Below are positions 8,831 through 17,220 of a stretch of 64,000 nt of DNA, piece after piece. Both the position numbers and the translations under genes were made by a program. The first letter of the stretch is position 1. Each line of letters begins with the position of its first letter. Under the pieces are notes generated by a model, which was not told the DNA's origin, made no database searches, and saw only the letters and a list, made by a program, of their open reading frames with translations. Source of the stretch: Eubacterium sp. AF16-48 (GTDB lineage: Bacteria; Bacillota; Clostridia; Lachnospirales; Lachnospiraceae); contig NZ_QUHB01000004.1 in the NCBI RefSeq assembly GCF_003479405.1, forward strand, positions 170,807 through 234,806. Direction: 5' to 3'.

Positions 8831-9286
8831 TTGACAAAAACAGATAGAAGAGTCAGAAATTTTGGCAGATTATTTTTTGTACTTTATATGCTTGCTGCAC
8901 TTTATTTTATGTTTTTATCGGAGACCTTAGACAGGTCAATGATTAGCAAAGAGTACAGGTACAATCTTACGTTATTTAAAGAAATAACGAGATTTTGGAA
9001 CATGCGGCATACCTACGGTTGGAATGTAACTATTGCGAATTTAGTTGGAAATGTTGTATGTTTTATGCCGTTTGGCTTTTTGCTTCCAACTATTTCAAAG
9101 AAGAAAATATGCAAAAACATTATTAGTGTTACTCTTTTTGCCATGCTTTTTAGCCTTGCAATAGAGACAGCGCAGCTTCTGTTAAAGGTTGGGGCATTTG
9201 ATGTTGATGATATTTTCTTAAACACCATAGGCGGTTTTTTAGGTTATGTAACAATGAAGTTTACAAGGGTGCGAAAGCACATATAA
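8831..9286 (+). CDS. VanZ family membrane protein
   Basis: The 151-residue protein has four hydrophobic segments and the VanZ-like landmarks NLVGNVVCFMPFGFLLP near residue 75, SLAIETAQLLL near 115, and a DVDDIFLNTIGGFLGY end. VanZ-like proteins are small membrane proteins of mostly unknown biochemical role; the founding member gives low-level teicoplanin resistance. Nothing here points to a vancomycin cluster. The start is TTG at 8831 with CAGGAGA eight bases upstream, since no ATG fits. It sits between pyrE and a small three-span protein and probably belongs to the same transcript. Confidence 0.85.
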   Translation: MTKTDRRVRNFGRLFFVLYMLAALYFMFLSETLDRSMISKEYRYNLTLFKEITRFWNMRHTYGWNVTIANLVGNVVCFMPFGFLLPTISKKKICKNIISVTLFAMLFSLAIETAQLLLKVGAFDVDDIFLNTIGGFLGYVTMKFTRVRKHI

Positions 9287-9320
9287 AGATACATAAAAAA
9301 CAGATTGAGGGTAAATATAA

Positions 9321-9668
9321 GTGAGAAAGAGCAAGAAAGTAAGATTAGAAGAGAAAGAAGATAAAAAAGCAAAAAAAATTCCTCTTAGAAAGTATACAAA
9401 AGGTGGAAAATCCTCTACACTTATTGCCATTGAGAGCTTGCTGGTTATTATTTTGGCAATTGCAATTTCCGTGGCAATGAAAGGAAAAGCAGGAATTTAC
9501 GTAGGTCTTTTGACTTTGTTTGCTTTTATTACATCTATTGCAGGGTTTATTGTAGGGATAAACAGCTTTAAAGAAGAGAATAAATTTATGATGTATACAT
9601 ACATTGGAACCATTGCCAATGCAGTTATATGGCTTGGAGTTTTGGGAATGTATTTAATTTATATTTAA
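9321..9668 (+). CDS. DUF6142-like small membrane protein
   Basis: A 115-residue protein with a highly basic N-terminal 30 residues (RKSKKVRLEEKEDKKAKK) and three predicted membrane spans near residues 33-52, 57-78 and 90-114. The pattern GIYVGLLTLFAFITSIAGF followed by GINSFKEENKFMMYTYIGT resembles the DUF6142 family common in Lachnospiraceae; this is recalled by eye and unverified. The start is GTG at 9321; the upstream GAGGGTAAATATAA is a modest ribosome site. It lies 34 nt after vanZ and 12 nt before the M29-like gene, so the three are probably co-transcribed. Function is unknown. Confidence 0.6.
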   Translation: MRKSKKVRLEEKEDKKAKKIPLRKYTKGGKSSTLIAIESLLVIILAIAISVAMKGKAGIYVGLLTLFAFITSIAGFIVGINSFKEENKFMMYTYIGTIANAVIWLGVLGMYLIYI

Positions 9669-9680
9669 TGAGGTGCGTGT

Positions 9681-11681
9681 ATGGATATCGTAAGAGAACG
9701 TTATGATATGGCAATAAGCAGAATTAATGAAATTGCCGGTGAAAGTCTCATAAAAGAGCCTTATGGAGATTATTTCAGAAGAACTGCAAAGTTTATTTGT
9801 CATTTAGACAACATATATCAGAAAATAATCAGCGGTGAAATAAAAAAGTTAGAGCTTAGGGAATTAGAACGCATTAACTATGATTTATATAGTGATGTAT
9901 ATAATGAAAATTATAGTGAAAGCTATGCAAATCCTGAGTTCGCAGTGAAAAAGCTTGGAGATGACTATGGAAAGATGCTGTGTTTTCTGTATGAACAAAT
10001 AAGGAAAACTATCGGAAATCTTTATAGAAAACAGGAAGAAATCTCAGTATCATGGTTTGAACTTTTTATAGAAATATATGTTGATTTTGAGGCTATGGAG
10101 GACATAACCGTAGATGGAGTCAGGGAAACTCTCTGTTCCTTTATGAGAGATAATACTGAGATTTTTACTGAAGCTTCAGTTGATGCCATGATTAATCCTG
10201 ACAATACCTTTGCAACGGATATTGTTACAAAAAGCGACCTGCAGGACTTGAGATATTTATATTATTACGGAGAACACGTGGGATATAATGAAATAGAAAT
10301 GGCAAAATATCTTAATTCATTAGATCAGGAGAAAATCGACAGTTTAGCCTTTGTATACACGGAAGGGTACAGAAAGGGATTTATTAATACCGGAAAAGAT
10401 TTATCAATTAAAGAAACTGTTGATATAAGATATAATATTGGATTTGAGCGAATTGTAAAAGCGGCCATTAAAAATTTTGAAAAAATGGGACTTAAGCCGG
10501 TTATTTACCCTAGAGGATATGGGTCTACAAATTTTAACAGGCAATACTGGTTTGACCACAAGTTTGACGAAGCATTGTACTTAGATAAGGCTTATGTAAA
10601 AAGAAAACTGGAAGTTTCTAAACAGGCTTTTGAAAACAGAAAAGAAATGGCTTCTAAAATGGCAGGTCCTGCTGTAATAGAGGTGTTTGGTGAAAATCCT
10701 TTTGAACCGGAAAACAAAAAAGAGGCATATTCCCTTGACGGAAAGCAGCAGAAGCTTAAGGTTGAGTTTACCATGGAGTATCAGCAAATCATTCAGGAAT
10801 ATATAAAAGGGGACGAAAGAAGTTTTACCATTATAGCATTCCCAATACCGGAATTTGGTGAGAATTTCAGGGAAATGTTCGATGCCACAGTGGAAATTAA
10901 CACATTAGATGAGAAAAAATATGCAAAGGTTCAGCAATGTTTAATTAATGCCTTAGATAAAGCAGTTTATGTGAAAGTAAAAGGTCAGGGCAGGAACAAA
11001 ACAGATATTAAGGTTATGATGCATGAACTGGCAAATCCTGAAAAAGAAACTAACTTTGAAAACTGTCTTGCAGACGTAAACATTCCTTTAGGGGAGGTTT
11101 TTACATCGCCTAAGCTTAAGGGAACTCAGGGACTATTACATGTAAGTGAAGTTTATTTAGGAAAACTTAAATATAAAAATTTTGAAATGACCTTTGAAGA
11201 TGGAAAGGTTAAAGATTATAACTGTAGCAACTTTGATAGCGAAGAGGAAAATAAAATATATATAAAAGAAAATGTTTTATATAATCATGAAACTCTTCCT
11301 ATAGGTGAATTTGCCATTGGTACTAATACAACAGCTTATGCTATGGCAGGAAAGTTTGGGGCAGTGTATAAGCTTCCTATTTTAATTGTGGAAAAAATGG
11401 GTCCTCATTTTGCAGTGGGAGATACCTGTTACAGTTATGAGGAAGAAATTAAAACCTATAACCCTGACGGAAAAGAAATCGTGGCCAGGGAAAATGAAGT
11501 ATCGGCTCTTAGAAAAACTGATATTTCAAAGGCATATTTCGGATGTCATACAGATATAACCATTCCTTATGATGAAATAGGTGAAATTACGGCTGTAACT
11601 AAGGCAGGAGAAGAGATTACCATTATAAAGAATGGAAAATTTGTACTTGACGGCACGGAAATGTTAAATAAACCGTTATAA
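9681..11681 (+). CDS. M29-type aminopeptidase with long N-terminal extension
   Basis: The C-terminal 310 residues resemble M29 metallo-aminopeptidases (AmpS/PepS). The segment PLGEVFTSP near residue 470 matches the family's metal-ligand Glu motif; it is followed by GEFAIGTNTTAYAM near 540 and VEKMGPHFAVGDTCYS near 565, the site of further metal ligands. M29 enzymes remove N-terminal amino acids using two divalent metals in the cytoplasm. At 666 residues it is about 250 longer than classical members, and the first 240 residues are a helical, acidic region I do not recognise. Start ATG at 9681 follows GAGGTGCGTGT. The domain call is good; activity is inferred. Confidence 0.72.
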   Translation: MDIVRERYDMAISRINEIAGESLIKEPYGDYFRRTAKFICHLDNIYQKIISGEIKKLELRELERINYDLYSDVYNENYSESYANPEFAVKKLGDDYGKMLCFLYEQIRKTIGNLYRKQEEISVSWFELFIEIYVDFEAMEDITVDGVRETLCSFMRDNTEIFTEASVDAMINPDNTFATDIVTKSDLQDLRYLYYYGEHVGYNEIEMAKYLNSLDQEKIDSLAFVYTEGYRKGFINTGKDLSIKETVDIRYNIGFERIVKAAIKNFEKMGLKPVIYPRGYGSTNFNRQYWFDHKFDEALYLDKAYVKRKLEVSKQAFENRKEMASKMAGPAVIEVFGENPFEPENKKEAYSLDGKQQKLKVEFTMEYQQIIQEYIKGDERSFTIIAFPIPEFGENFREMFDATVEINTLDEKKYAKVQQCLINALDKAVYVKVKGQGRNKTDIKVMMHELANPEKETNFENCLADVNIPLGEVFTSPKLKGTQGLLHVSEVYLGKLKYKNFEMTFEDGKVKDYNCSNFDSEEENKIYIKENVLYNHETLPIGEFAIGTNTTAYAMAGKFGAVYKLPILIVEKMGPHFAVGDTCYSYEEEIKTYNPDGKEIVARENEVSALRKTDISKAYFGCHTDITIPYDEIGEITAVTKAGEEITIIKNGKFVLDGTEMLNKPL

Positions 11682-11695
11682 GTATGATTTTTTTC

Positions 11696-11724
11696 TTCAT
11701 AATTTGTAAGTATTATGATACAAT
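11696..11724 (+). promoter_or_regulatory. Promoter of the purE operon
   Basis: TTCATA at 11696-11701 (four of six to consensus) and TACAAT at 11719-11724 are separated by 17 bp, and the -10 is preceded by TGA (extended -10). It sits 51 nt before purE. The short leader shows no purine-riboswitch fold. Confidence 0.55.
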
Positions 11725-11775
11725 GAAGATTGTTGAAAAAATAACATATTTATCGAAAAGAAAAAGGAGAGCAAA

Positions 11776-12276
11776 ATGTCTAAAGTAGGTATTGTAATGG
11801 GCAGTGATTCAGATCTGCCGGTAATGAGCAAAGCAGCAGAATTCCTTGATAAGATGGGAATTGATTATGAGATGACCATTATTTCAGCTCACAGAGAGCC
11901 GGATATATTCTTTGAATGGGCAAAAGGTGCAGAAGAAAGAGGAATTAAGGTTATAATAGCAGGAGCAGGAAAGGCAGCTCATCTTCCTGGAATGTGTGCA
12001 GCATTATTCCCAATGCCGGTTATTGGTATACCTATGAAGACTTCTGATTTAGGAGGAGTTGATTCACTATATTCTATCGTACAGATGCCATCAGGCATTC
12101 CTGTGGCTACAGTTGCCATTAATGGGGGACAGAATGCAGGAATCCTGGCAGCAAAGATTCTTGCCACATCAGATAATGACATTTTAAATAAACTAAAAGA
12201 TTTCAGCAGGGAGATGAAAGATTCTGTTGTTGAAAAAGACGCCAGGTTAAAAGAAACCGGATACAAGAATTATTAG
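11776..12276 (+). CDS. purE: N5-carboxyaminoimidazole ribonucleotide mutase
   Basis: Class I PurE converts N5-CAIR to CAIR in purine synthesis. The [10 protein letters not shown] phosphate-binding loop (residues 8-17), the catalytic SAHRE motif with His39, and [10 protein letters not shown] (63-72) are all intact. Length, 166 residues, is normal. It opens the purE-purM-purN-purD cluster from its own promoter and a good AAAAGGAGAG ribosome site. A purK partner is not in the window, so whether it works with N5-CAIR or directly with AIR cannot be decided from the neighbourhood, though the sequence looks class I. Confidence 0.97.
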   Translation: MSKVGIVMGSDSDLPVMSKAAEFLDKMGIDYEMTIISAHREPDIFFEWAKGAEERGIKVIIAGAGKAAHLPGMCAALFPMPVIGIPMKTSDLGGVDSLYSIVQMPSGIPVATVAINGGQNAGILAAKILATSDNDILNKLKDFSREMKDSVVEKDARLKETGYKNY

Positions 12277-12298
12277 AGAAAACAAGAAGGAGTTTAAT

Positions 12299-13324
12299 AT
12301 GGATTACAAGAAGGCAGGAGTAGATATTGAAGCAGGATATAAGTCAGTTGAATTAATGAAAAAGCACATTAAGGAAACAATGAGACCGGAAGTGTTAGGT
12401 GGTATTGGTGGTTTTGCCGGTGCATTTGACATGGGCAAAATTAAAGGAATGGAGGAACCTGTTCTTTTATCAGGAACTGACGGATGTGGTACAAAAGTAA
12501 AATTAGCTTTTGTTATGGATAAGCATGACACAATAGGAATTGACTGTGTTGCCATGTGTGTTAATGATATTGCATGTTCAGGTGGAGAGCCTTTATTCTT
12601 CCTTGATTATATTGCATGTGGAAAGAACTATCCTGAAAAGATTGCTACTATTGTAAGTGGTGTGGCAGAAGGCTGTAAGCAGTCAGGGGCAGCACTTGTA
12701 GGTGGCGAGACAGCAGAACATCCAGGACTTATGCCGGTAGATGAATATGATTTGGCAGGATTTGCAGTAGGTGTGGTAGATAAAAAGGATTTAATTACAG
12801 GAGAAAACATTAAACCGGGAGACAAGCTTATTGGTATTGCTTCAACAGGTGTTCACAGCAATGGATTTTCCCTTGTAAGAAAAGTCTTTGACATGACAGA
12901 GGAAACTCTTAATACATATTATGATGAATTAGGAAAGACATTAGGAGAGGCATTAATTGCTCCTACAAGAATATATGTTAAGGCATTGAGAAATGTTAAG
13001 GATGCAGGAGTTAAAATAAAGGGATGCAGCCATATTACAGGTGGCGGATTCTATGAAAATATTCCTAGAATGTTACCTGATGGCGTAAAGGCAGTAGTTA
13101 AAAAGGACAGCTACAAGGTTCCTGCACTTTTTGACCTTCTTGCAAAAGAGGGAGATATTGCAGAGGAAATGATGTACAATACTTTCAATATGGGTATTGG
13201 CATGGTACTGGCAATTGATGAAACAGATGTAGAAAAGACAATGGAAGCATTAAAGGCAGCAGGCGAAACATGTTATGAATTAGGATATGTTGAAGCCGGA
13301 GAAAAAGGTGTTGAATTATGTTAA
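12299..13324 (+). CDS. purM: Phosphoribosylformylglycinamidine cyclo-ligase
   Basis: PurM (AIR synthetase) closes the imidazole ring of AIR using ATP. The signature segments are [10 protein letters not shown] near residue 38, [15 protein letters not shown] near 57, the [21 protein letters not shown] stretch near 85, [10 protein letters not shown] near 138 and THIT-type [16 protein letters not shown] near 242. At 341 residues it is full length. Its last seven bases overlap the start of purN, indicating translational coupling. Confidence 0.97.
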   Translation: MDYKKAGVDIEAGYKSVELMKKHIKETMRPEVLGGIGGFAGAFDMGKIKGMEEPVLLSGTDGCGTKVKLAFVMDKHDTIGIDCVAMCVNDIACSGGEPLFFLDYIACGKNYPEKIATIVSGVAEGCKQSGAALVGGETAEHPGLMPVDEYDLAGFAVGVVDKKDLITGENIKPGDKLIGIASTGVHSNGFSLVRKVFDMTEETLNTYYDELGKTLGEALIAPTRIYVKALRNVKDAGVKIKGCSHITGGGFYENIPRMLPDGVKAVVKKDSYKVPALFDLLAKEGDIAEEMMYNTFNMGIGMVLAIDETDVEKTMEALKAAGETCYELGYVEAGEKGVELC

Positions 13325-13911
13325 GAGTTGGAGTTTTAGTTTCCGGTGGAGGAACAAACCTTCAGGCAATAATTGATGCAGTTAAAAGTGGAGACATTAC
13401 AAATGCTTCAATAGAAGTAGTTATTAGTAATAAAAAAGATGCATATGCCCTTACAAGGGCAAAGGAAAATGGCATAGCAGCTGAATCAGTATGTATAAAG
13501 GATTTTGAAAGCAGGGAAAAGTTTAATGATGCTTTAATAGAAAAGATTGATTCATACAATTTAGACCTTATTGTATTAGCCGGATTTTTAGTTGTGTTGC
13601 CGCCTGAACTTATTGCAAAATACAGAAACAGAATTATAAATATTCATCCGTCTTTAATACCATCATTTTGCGGTAACGGATTTTATGGATTACATGTTCA
13701 TGAAAAAGCGTTAGAAAGAGGTGTTAAGGTTACAGGTGCCACGGTGCATTTTGTAGATGAAGGTACAGATACAGGTCCTATTATTTACCAGAAGGCTGTT
13801 GAAGTATTGCCGGGAGATACACCGGAAATTTTGCAGAAGCGTGTTATGGAGCAGGCTGAATGGAAGATTTTACCAAAGGCCATCAACGACATAGCAAACG
13901 GAATTATTTGA
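13318..13911 (+). CDS. purN: Phosphoribosylglycinamide formyltransferase
   Basis: PurN moves a formyl group from 10-formyl-THF to GAR. Visible are the N-terminal [13 protein letters not shown] phosphate loop, the [12 protein letters not shown] catalytic segment (Asn and His of the triad near residues 104-106) and [11 protein letters not shown] with the catalytic Asp near 141. Length, 197 residues, is normal. It overlaps purM by seven bases. A strong AGGAGG follows its stop immediately, placed for the tiny ORF at 13932. Confidence 0.96.
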   Translation: MLRVGVLVSGGGTNLQAIIDAVKSGDITNASIEVVISNKKDAYALTRAKENGIAAESVCIKDFESREKFNDALIEKIDSYNLDLIVLAGFLVVLPPELIAKYRNRIINIHPSLIPSFCGNGFYGLHVHEKALERGVKVTGATVHFVDEGTDTGPIIYQKAVEVLPGDTPEILQKRVMEQAEWKILPKAINDIANGII

Positions 13912-13931
13912 GGAGGAAACGTTTATAGAAA

Positions 13932-14021
13932 ATGAAGAAGTTCATTTTTAGGAATGTTTCCGACGAATTGCCAACCACCGAAGGTAGGAGGCGTTACATA
14001 TTTAAGGAGAGACAAAGATGA
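13932..14021 (+). CDS. Tiny 29-codon ORF coupled to purD (candidate)
   Basis: An ATG at 13932 opens a 29-residue basic peptide beginning MKKFIFRNVSDELPTTEGRR; its TGA overlaps the purD ATG as ATGA. An AGGAGG lies at 13912-13917, 14 nt upstream, somewhat far for optimal use. The stop/start overlap suits translational coupling to purD. The same stretch may instead be a copy of a dispersed intergenic repeat: the opposite strand is also open and reads PPTFGGWQFVGN, a pattern I associate, without certainty, with repeats in related genomes. Either way it is unusual inside a tight purine operon. Confidence 0.3.
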   Translation: MKKFIFRNVSDELPTTEGRRRYIFKERQR

Positions 14022-15289
14022 AAGTTTTAATTGTTGGAAGTGGTGGAAGAGAGCATGCTGTTGCAACTTCAGTTGCAAAAAGCAGCAAAGTTGATAAGAT
14101 TTACTGTGCACCGGGAAATGCAGGAATCGGACAGATAGCTGAATGTGTTAATATTGGTGCAATGGAATTTGACAAGTTAGTTGACTTTGCAAAGGAAAAT
14201 GAAATTGATCTTACGGTAGTAGGAATGGATGATCCTTTAGTTGGTGGTATAGTTGACAAGTTTGAAGAGGCAGGACTTAGAGTGTTTGGCCCAAGAAAAA
14301 ATGCTGCAATACTTGAAGGCTCAAAGGCTTTCTCAAAAGATTTAATGAAGAAATATAATATTCCTACAGCAGGATATGAGAACTTTACTTCACCTGAGGC
14401 AGCAATGGAATATCTTGAAACTTCCAAGTATCCTATAGTTCTTAAGGCAGACGGGCTGGCTCTTGGTAAAGGGGTGCTTATCTGTCAGACAAAGGAAGAA
14501 GCTATGGATGGTGTTAAAGAACTGATGCTTGATAAGAAGTTTGGTAATGCCGGAAATACTATTGTTATAGAAGAATTTATGACAGGACGTGAGGTTTCAG
14601 TTCTTTCTTATGTAGATGGAAAAACAATTAAAATTATGACATCAGCACAGGATCATAAACGTGCAAAGGATGGTGATAAGGGACTTAACACCGGAGGAAT
14701 GGGAACATTCTCACCAAGTCCGTTTTACACACCAGAAGTTGATGAATTTTGTAAGAAATATATATATCAGGCAACCGTTGATGCAATGGCTTCTGAGGGA
14801 AGAGAATTTAAGGGAATTATTTTCTTTGGACTTATGCTTACTGAAGATGGACCAAAGGTACTTGAATACAATGCAAGATTCGGTGATCCTGAAGCACAGG
14901 TAGTTCTTCCAAGAATGAAAAATGACATTGTTGATGTTTTTGAAGCATGTATTGACGGGACTCTTGATAAGATTGAATTAGAGTTTGAGGATAATGCAGC
15001 AGTTTGTGTCGTTTTAGCCAGCGACGGATATCCGGTTTCTTATGAAAAGGGCTTTGAAATCAAAGGATTGGAAAACTTTGAAAACAAAGAAGGATATTAT
15101 GTTTTCCATGCAGGAACTAAATTATCTGATGGGAAAATAGTTACTAATGGAGGTCGTGTCCTAGGTGTTACAGCTAAGGGAGCTAACCTTAAAGAAGCAA
15201 GAGCCAACGCATATGAAGCAACAAAATTAATTGATTTTGAAAATAAATATATGCGTAATGACATAGGAAAGGCTATAGACGAGGCATAA
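14018..15289 (+). CDS. purD: Phosphoribosylamine-glycine ligase
   Basis: PurD ligates glycine to phosphoribosylamine with ATP. Landmarks are the N-terminal VLIVGSGGREHA motif, FGPRKNAAILEGSKAFSKD near residue 92, the ATP-grasp KADGLALGKGV near 144, and EYNARFGDPEAQV near 287, the metal and ATP site. Length, 423 residues, is normal for the family. The start has AAGGAGAG at 14004-14011. It ends the purine cluster; genes for the other de novo steps (purF, purL, purC, purB, purH) are not in the window. Confidence 0.97.
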   Translation: MKVLIVGSGGREHAVATSVAKSSKVDKIYCAPGNAGIGQIAECVNIGAMEFDKLVDFAKENEIDLTVVGMDDPLVGGIVDKFEEAGLRVFGPRKNAAILEGSKAFSKDLMKKYNIPTAGYENFTSPEAAMEYLETSKYPIVLKADGLALGKGVLICQTKEEAMDGVKELMLDKKFGNAGNTIVIEEFMTGREVSVLSYVDGKTIKIMTSAQDHKRAKDGDKGLNTGGMGTFSPSPFYTPEVDEFCKKYIYQATVDAMASEGREFKGIIFFGLMLTEDGPKVLEYNARFGDPEAQVVLPRMKNDIVDVFEACIDGTLDKIELEFEDNAAVCVVLASDGYPVSYEKGFEIKGLENFENKEGYYVFHAGTKLSDGKIVTNGGRVLGVTAKGANLKEARANAYEATKLIDFENKYMRNDIGKAIDEA

Positions 15290-15363
15290 TTGTCATATAA
15301 TTAAGGTTTAAGAATAAATAATAAAAGATACACAAGAATCTTTTGTAAAAGGATGGTAATGAT

Positions 15364-17082
15364 ATGATGAAAATTAGAAATCTGTGGGTAACGGTTGTAA
15401 CTTTATTTGTTTTAGTTATTGGAACTGCTACATGTGTAAGTGCAGACCAGGCAACGGATTTGTCTTCACTAAAGGTATATGCAGTAGATGCAGCAGGAAA
15501 TAAGACAGAAGTTAAGATGAATTTTAATTCAACTACTTATACGTATAATCTTACAGTGTTGTCTACTACTGAAAAAATTCAGATAGAAGCAGTGCCGGCT
15601 GATTCCACATCTAAAGCTGTTGTTGAAAAAGAGTGGGCAAACACAAAGATGGATACAGGAAAAAACTTAACAGAAGTATCTGTAACATCAACAAGTGGAA
15701 CTGTTCAGAAATATACTTTGAATACAACAAAGCTGACTGCTGATGAAGATGAATCATATAAGGCAGAAAATGGAGATGGTTCAAATACATCTGACACTCC
15801 GAAAACAGACAGCAGTTCTAAGGAAACAACGGTAAAAGTAGGAAAGAAACAGATGAAAATATCTTCATCTTTTCCAAAAGCAGATATTCCTGACGGATTT
15901 ACAAAGTCAAGTGAAAAATACAATGATAAGAAGTATACATGTATCAAAGGCGAAGTAAAGAAAATCACTGCATTTTACCTTTATAATGATGATACAAAGG
16001 GATTTTATATATATGACAAGGATAAAGATGTATTTTATCCAATGTATAATATAAAAATCAAAAGCAGAATGTATACCATTGTAAAACCGGAAAAAACAGA
16101 TGGTATTCTTAAGAATTATGACAAGAAGAAAATAACAATAGTTGATAATGAAGTAAATGCCTGGGCATTAGATGAAGAGCAGGGAATGTATTTAGTTTAT
16201 GCCATGAACTGGAATGGAGAAACAAATCTTTACTGCTATGATGATAATGAGAAGTGCTTCCAGAGATATTTAGTATCAAATGATGCAAATAATCAGTCAG
16301 AGGCAGCAGCTAAAGCCTATAATAACCTTGAAAAAGATTATAACAAGCTTGTGGAAAAATATAATATTTTCTTAAAAGTTATGTGTGGATTGGTTGTTGT
16401 TATAATTATTTTGATTTTCCTGTGTATTAACATTGGTTTAAACAAAAAGGAAAAGAGGATTAAGAAAGACAAAGACAACAATTATAAGCCTGATGTAGAG
16501 GAAACAAAAGAAGAGAGTCCTAAAAAGAAAAAGAAGAAGTCAAAGAAAGAAAAGAAGGCAGAAGAGGAAGAAGATATAGATAATATTGATTCTGAAGAGC
16601 CTTTAGAAGAAATTGAAGAGCCTGTAGAGGAATTTATTCCGGAAGATATACAGGAGAATGTGCAGGAAGACAATGAAGAGGCTCCTACATTTAACCTTGA
16701 ATCAGATGAGCTTACACCGGAAGAGGAAGATGATTCATCAAAGTTCTTTGGAAGAGATGTTATGACAAGAACTTATGGTGACCAGCCTACTTTTGGTTCG
16801 GATTTAGAATCTGATGAAGGATTTTACGGTGGAGAAGATGATGAAGACGGAGAAGTTTTCATTGATATTACAGAGGATGAAACCGTAGAAGAAATTCCTG
16901 AAACTGTAGAAGATAATCAGGAGAAAGCACCGGAGACAATTTCAAAAGAAGAAAAAATTGAAAATGATACAAAGGCAGCTCAAAAAGAAACGGAAGAAGA
17001 TATAAAAGAAACATTAAAGTCCATGCTTGCTGATGATGAAGAAGAGGACGATGATGATTTTGAATTTATTGATATTAATTAA
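15364..17082 (+). CDS. Exported, membrane-anchored protein with cadherin-like domain and acidic cytoplasmic tail
   Basis: Four parts are visible in 572 residues. A signal peptide (about 1-27, ending VSA). A cadherin-like beta-sandwich (about 32-120, with LSSLKVYA and a Y.YNLTV strand), followed by a Ser/Thr-rich linker and a second extracellular domain (about 155-320). One membrane span near 338-361 (VMCGLVVVIIILIFLCINIGL begins it). Then a tail of about 210 residues that is first Lys-rich (KKKKKKSKKEKK) and then extremely acidic, ending DDEEEDDDDFEFIDIN. The topology implies an outside sensor or binding part joined to an intracellular low-complexity tail. I do not recognise a named family. 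ATG at 15364 or 15367 may be the start. It is followed by a terminator. Confidence 0.7.
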   Translation: MMKIRNLWVTVVTLFVLVIGTATCVSADQATDLSSLKVYAVDAAGNKTEVKMNFNSTTYTYNLTVLSTTEKIQIEAVPADSTSKAVVEKEWANTKMDTGKNLTEVSVTSTSGTVQKYTLNTTKLTADEDESYKAENGDGSNTSDTPKTDSSSKETTVKVGKKQMKISSSFPKADIPDGFTKSSEKYNDKKYTCIKGEVKKITAFYLYNDDTKGFYIYDKDKDVFYPMYNIKIKSRMYTIVKPEKTDGILKNYDKKKITIVDNEVNAWALDEEQGMYLVYAMNWNGETNLYCYDDNEKCFQRYLVSNDANNQSEAAAKAYNNLEKDYNKLVEKYNIFLKVMCGLVVVIIILIFLCINIGLNKKEKRIKKDKDNNYKPDVEETKEESPKKKKKKSKKEKKAEEEEDIDNIDSEEPLEEIEEPVEEFIPEDIQENVQEDNEEAPTFNLESDELTPEEEDDSSKFFGRDVMTRTYGDQPTFGSDLESDEGFYGGEDDEDGEVFIDITEDETVEEIPETVEDNQEKAPETISKEEKIENDTKAAQKETEEDIKETLKSMLADDEEEDDDDFEFIDIN

Positions 17083-17100
17083 TAAGTAGCAGATAATAAC

Positions 17101-17147
17101 AAAGGAGTGATTCTAACAAAAATACAGGTTAGAGTTACTCCTTTCTT
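17101..17147 (+). terminator. Terminator before clpC
   Basis: A 17-nt arm AAAGGAGTGATTCTAAC pairs with GTTAGAGTTACTCCTTT across a 10-nt loop with few mismatches; the tail is CTT then A-rich, so the T-run is weak. Confidence 0.6.
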
Positions 17148-17165
17148 AAAAAACAGTTTAAATAT

Positions 17166-17195
17166 TTGACATAAATAATGGTTATACTTTATATC
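17166..17195 (+). promoter_or_regulatory. Promoter candidate for clpC
   Basis: A consensus -35 TTGACA at 17166-17171 is followed 18 bp later by TATATC at 17190-17195. No CtsR heptad repeat or CIRCE element is visible around it. Confidence 0.45.
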
Positions 17196-17220
17196 TGACA
17201 ATAATATGGAGGAAGAACAG

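Noticed and set aside
8831..9286. Glycopeptide-resistance cluster, because of vanZ homology
   Set aside because: No vanH, vanA/B, vanX or VanR/S genes are present; VanZ-like proteins are common without resistance.
11682..11775. Purine riboswitch before purE
   Set aside because: Only about 45 nt lie between the promoter and purE and no three-way junction can be drawn.
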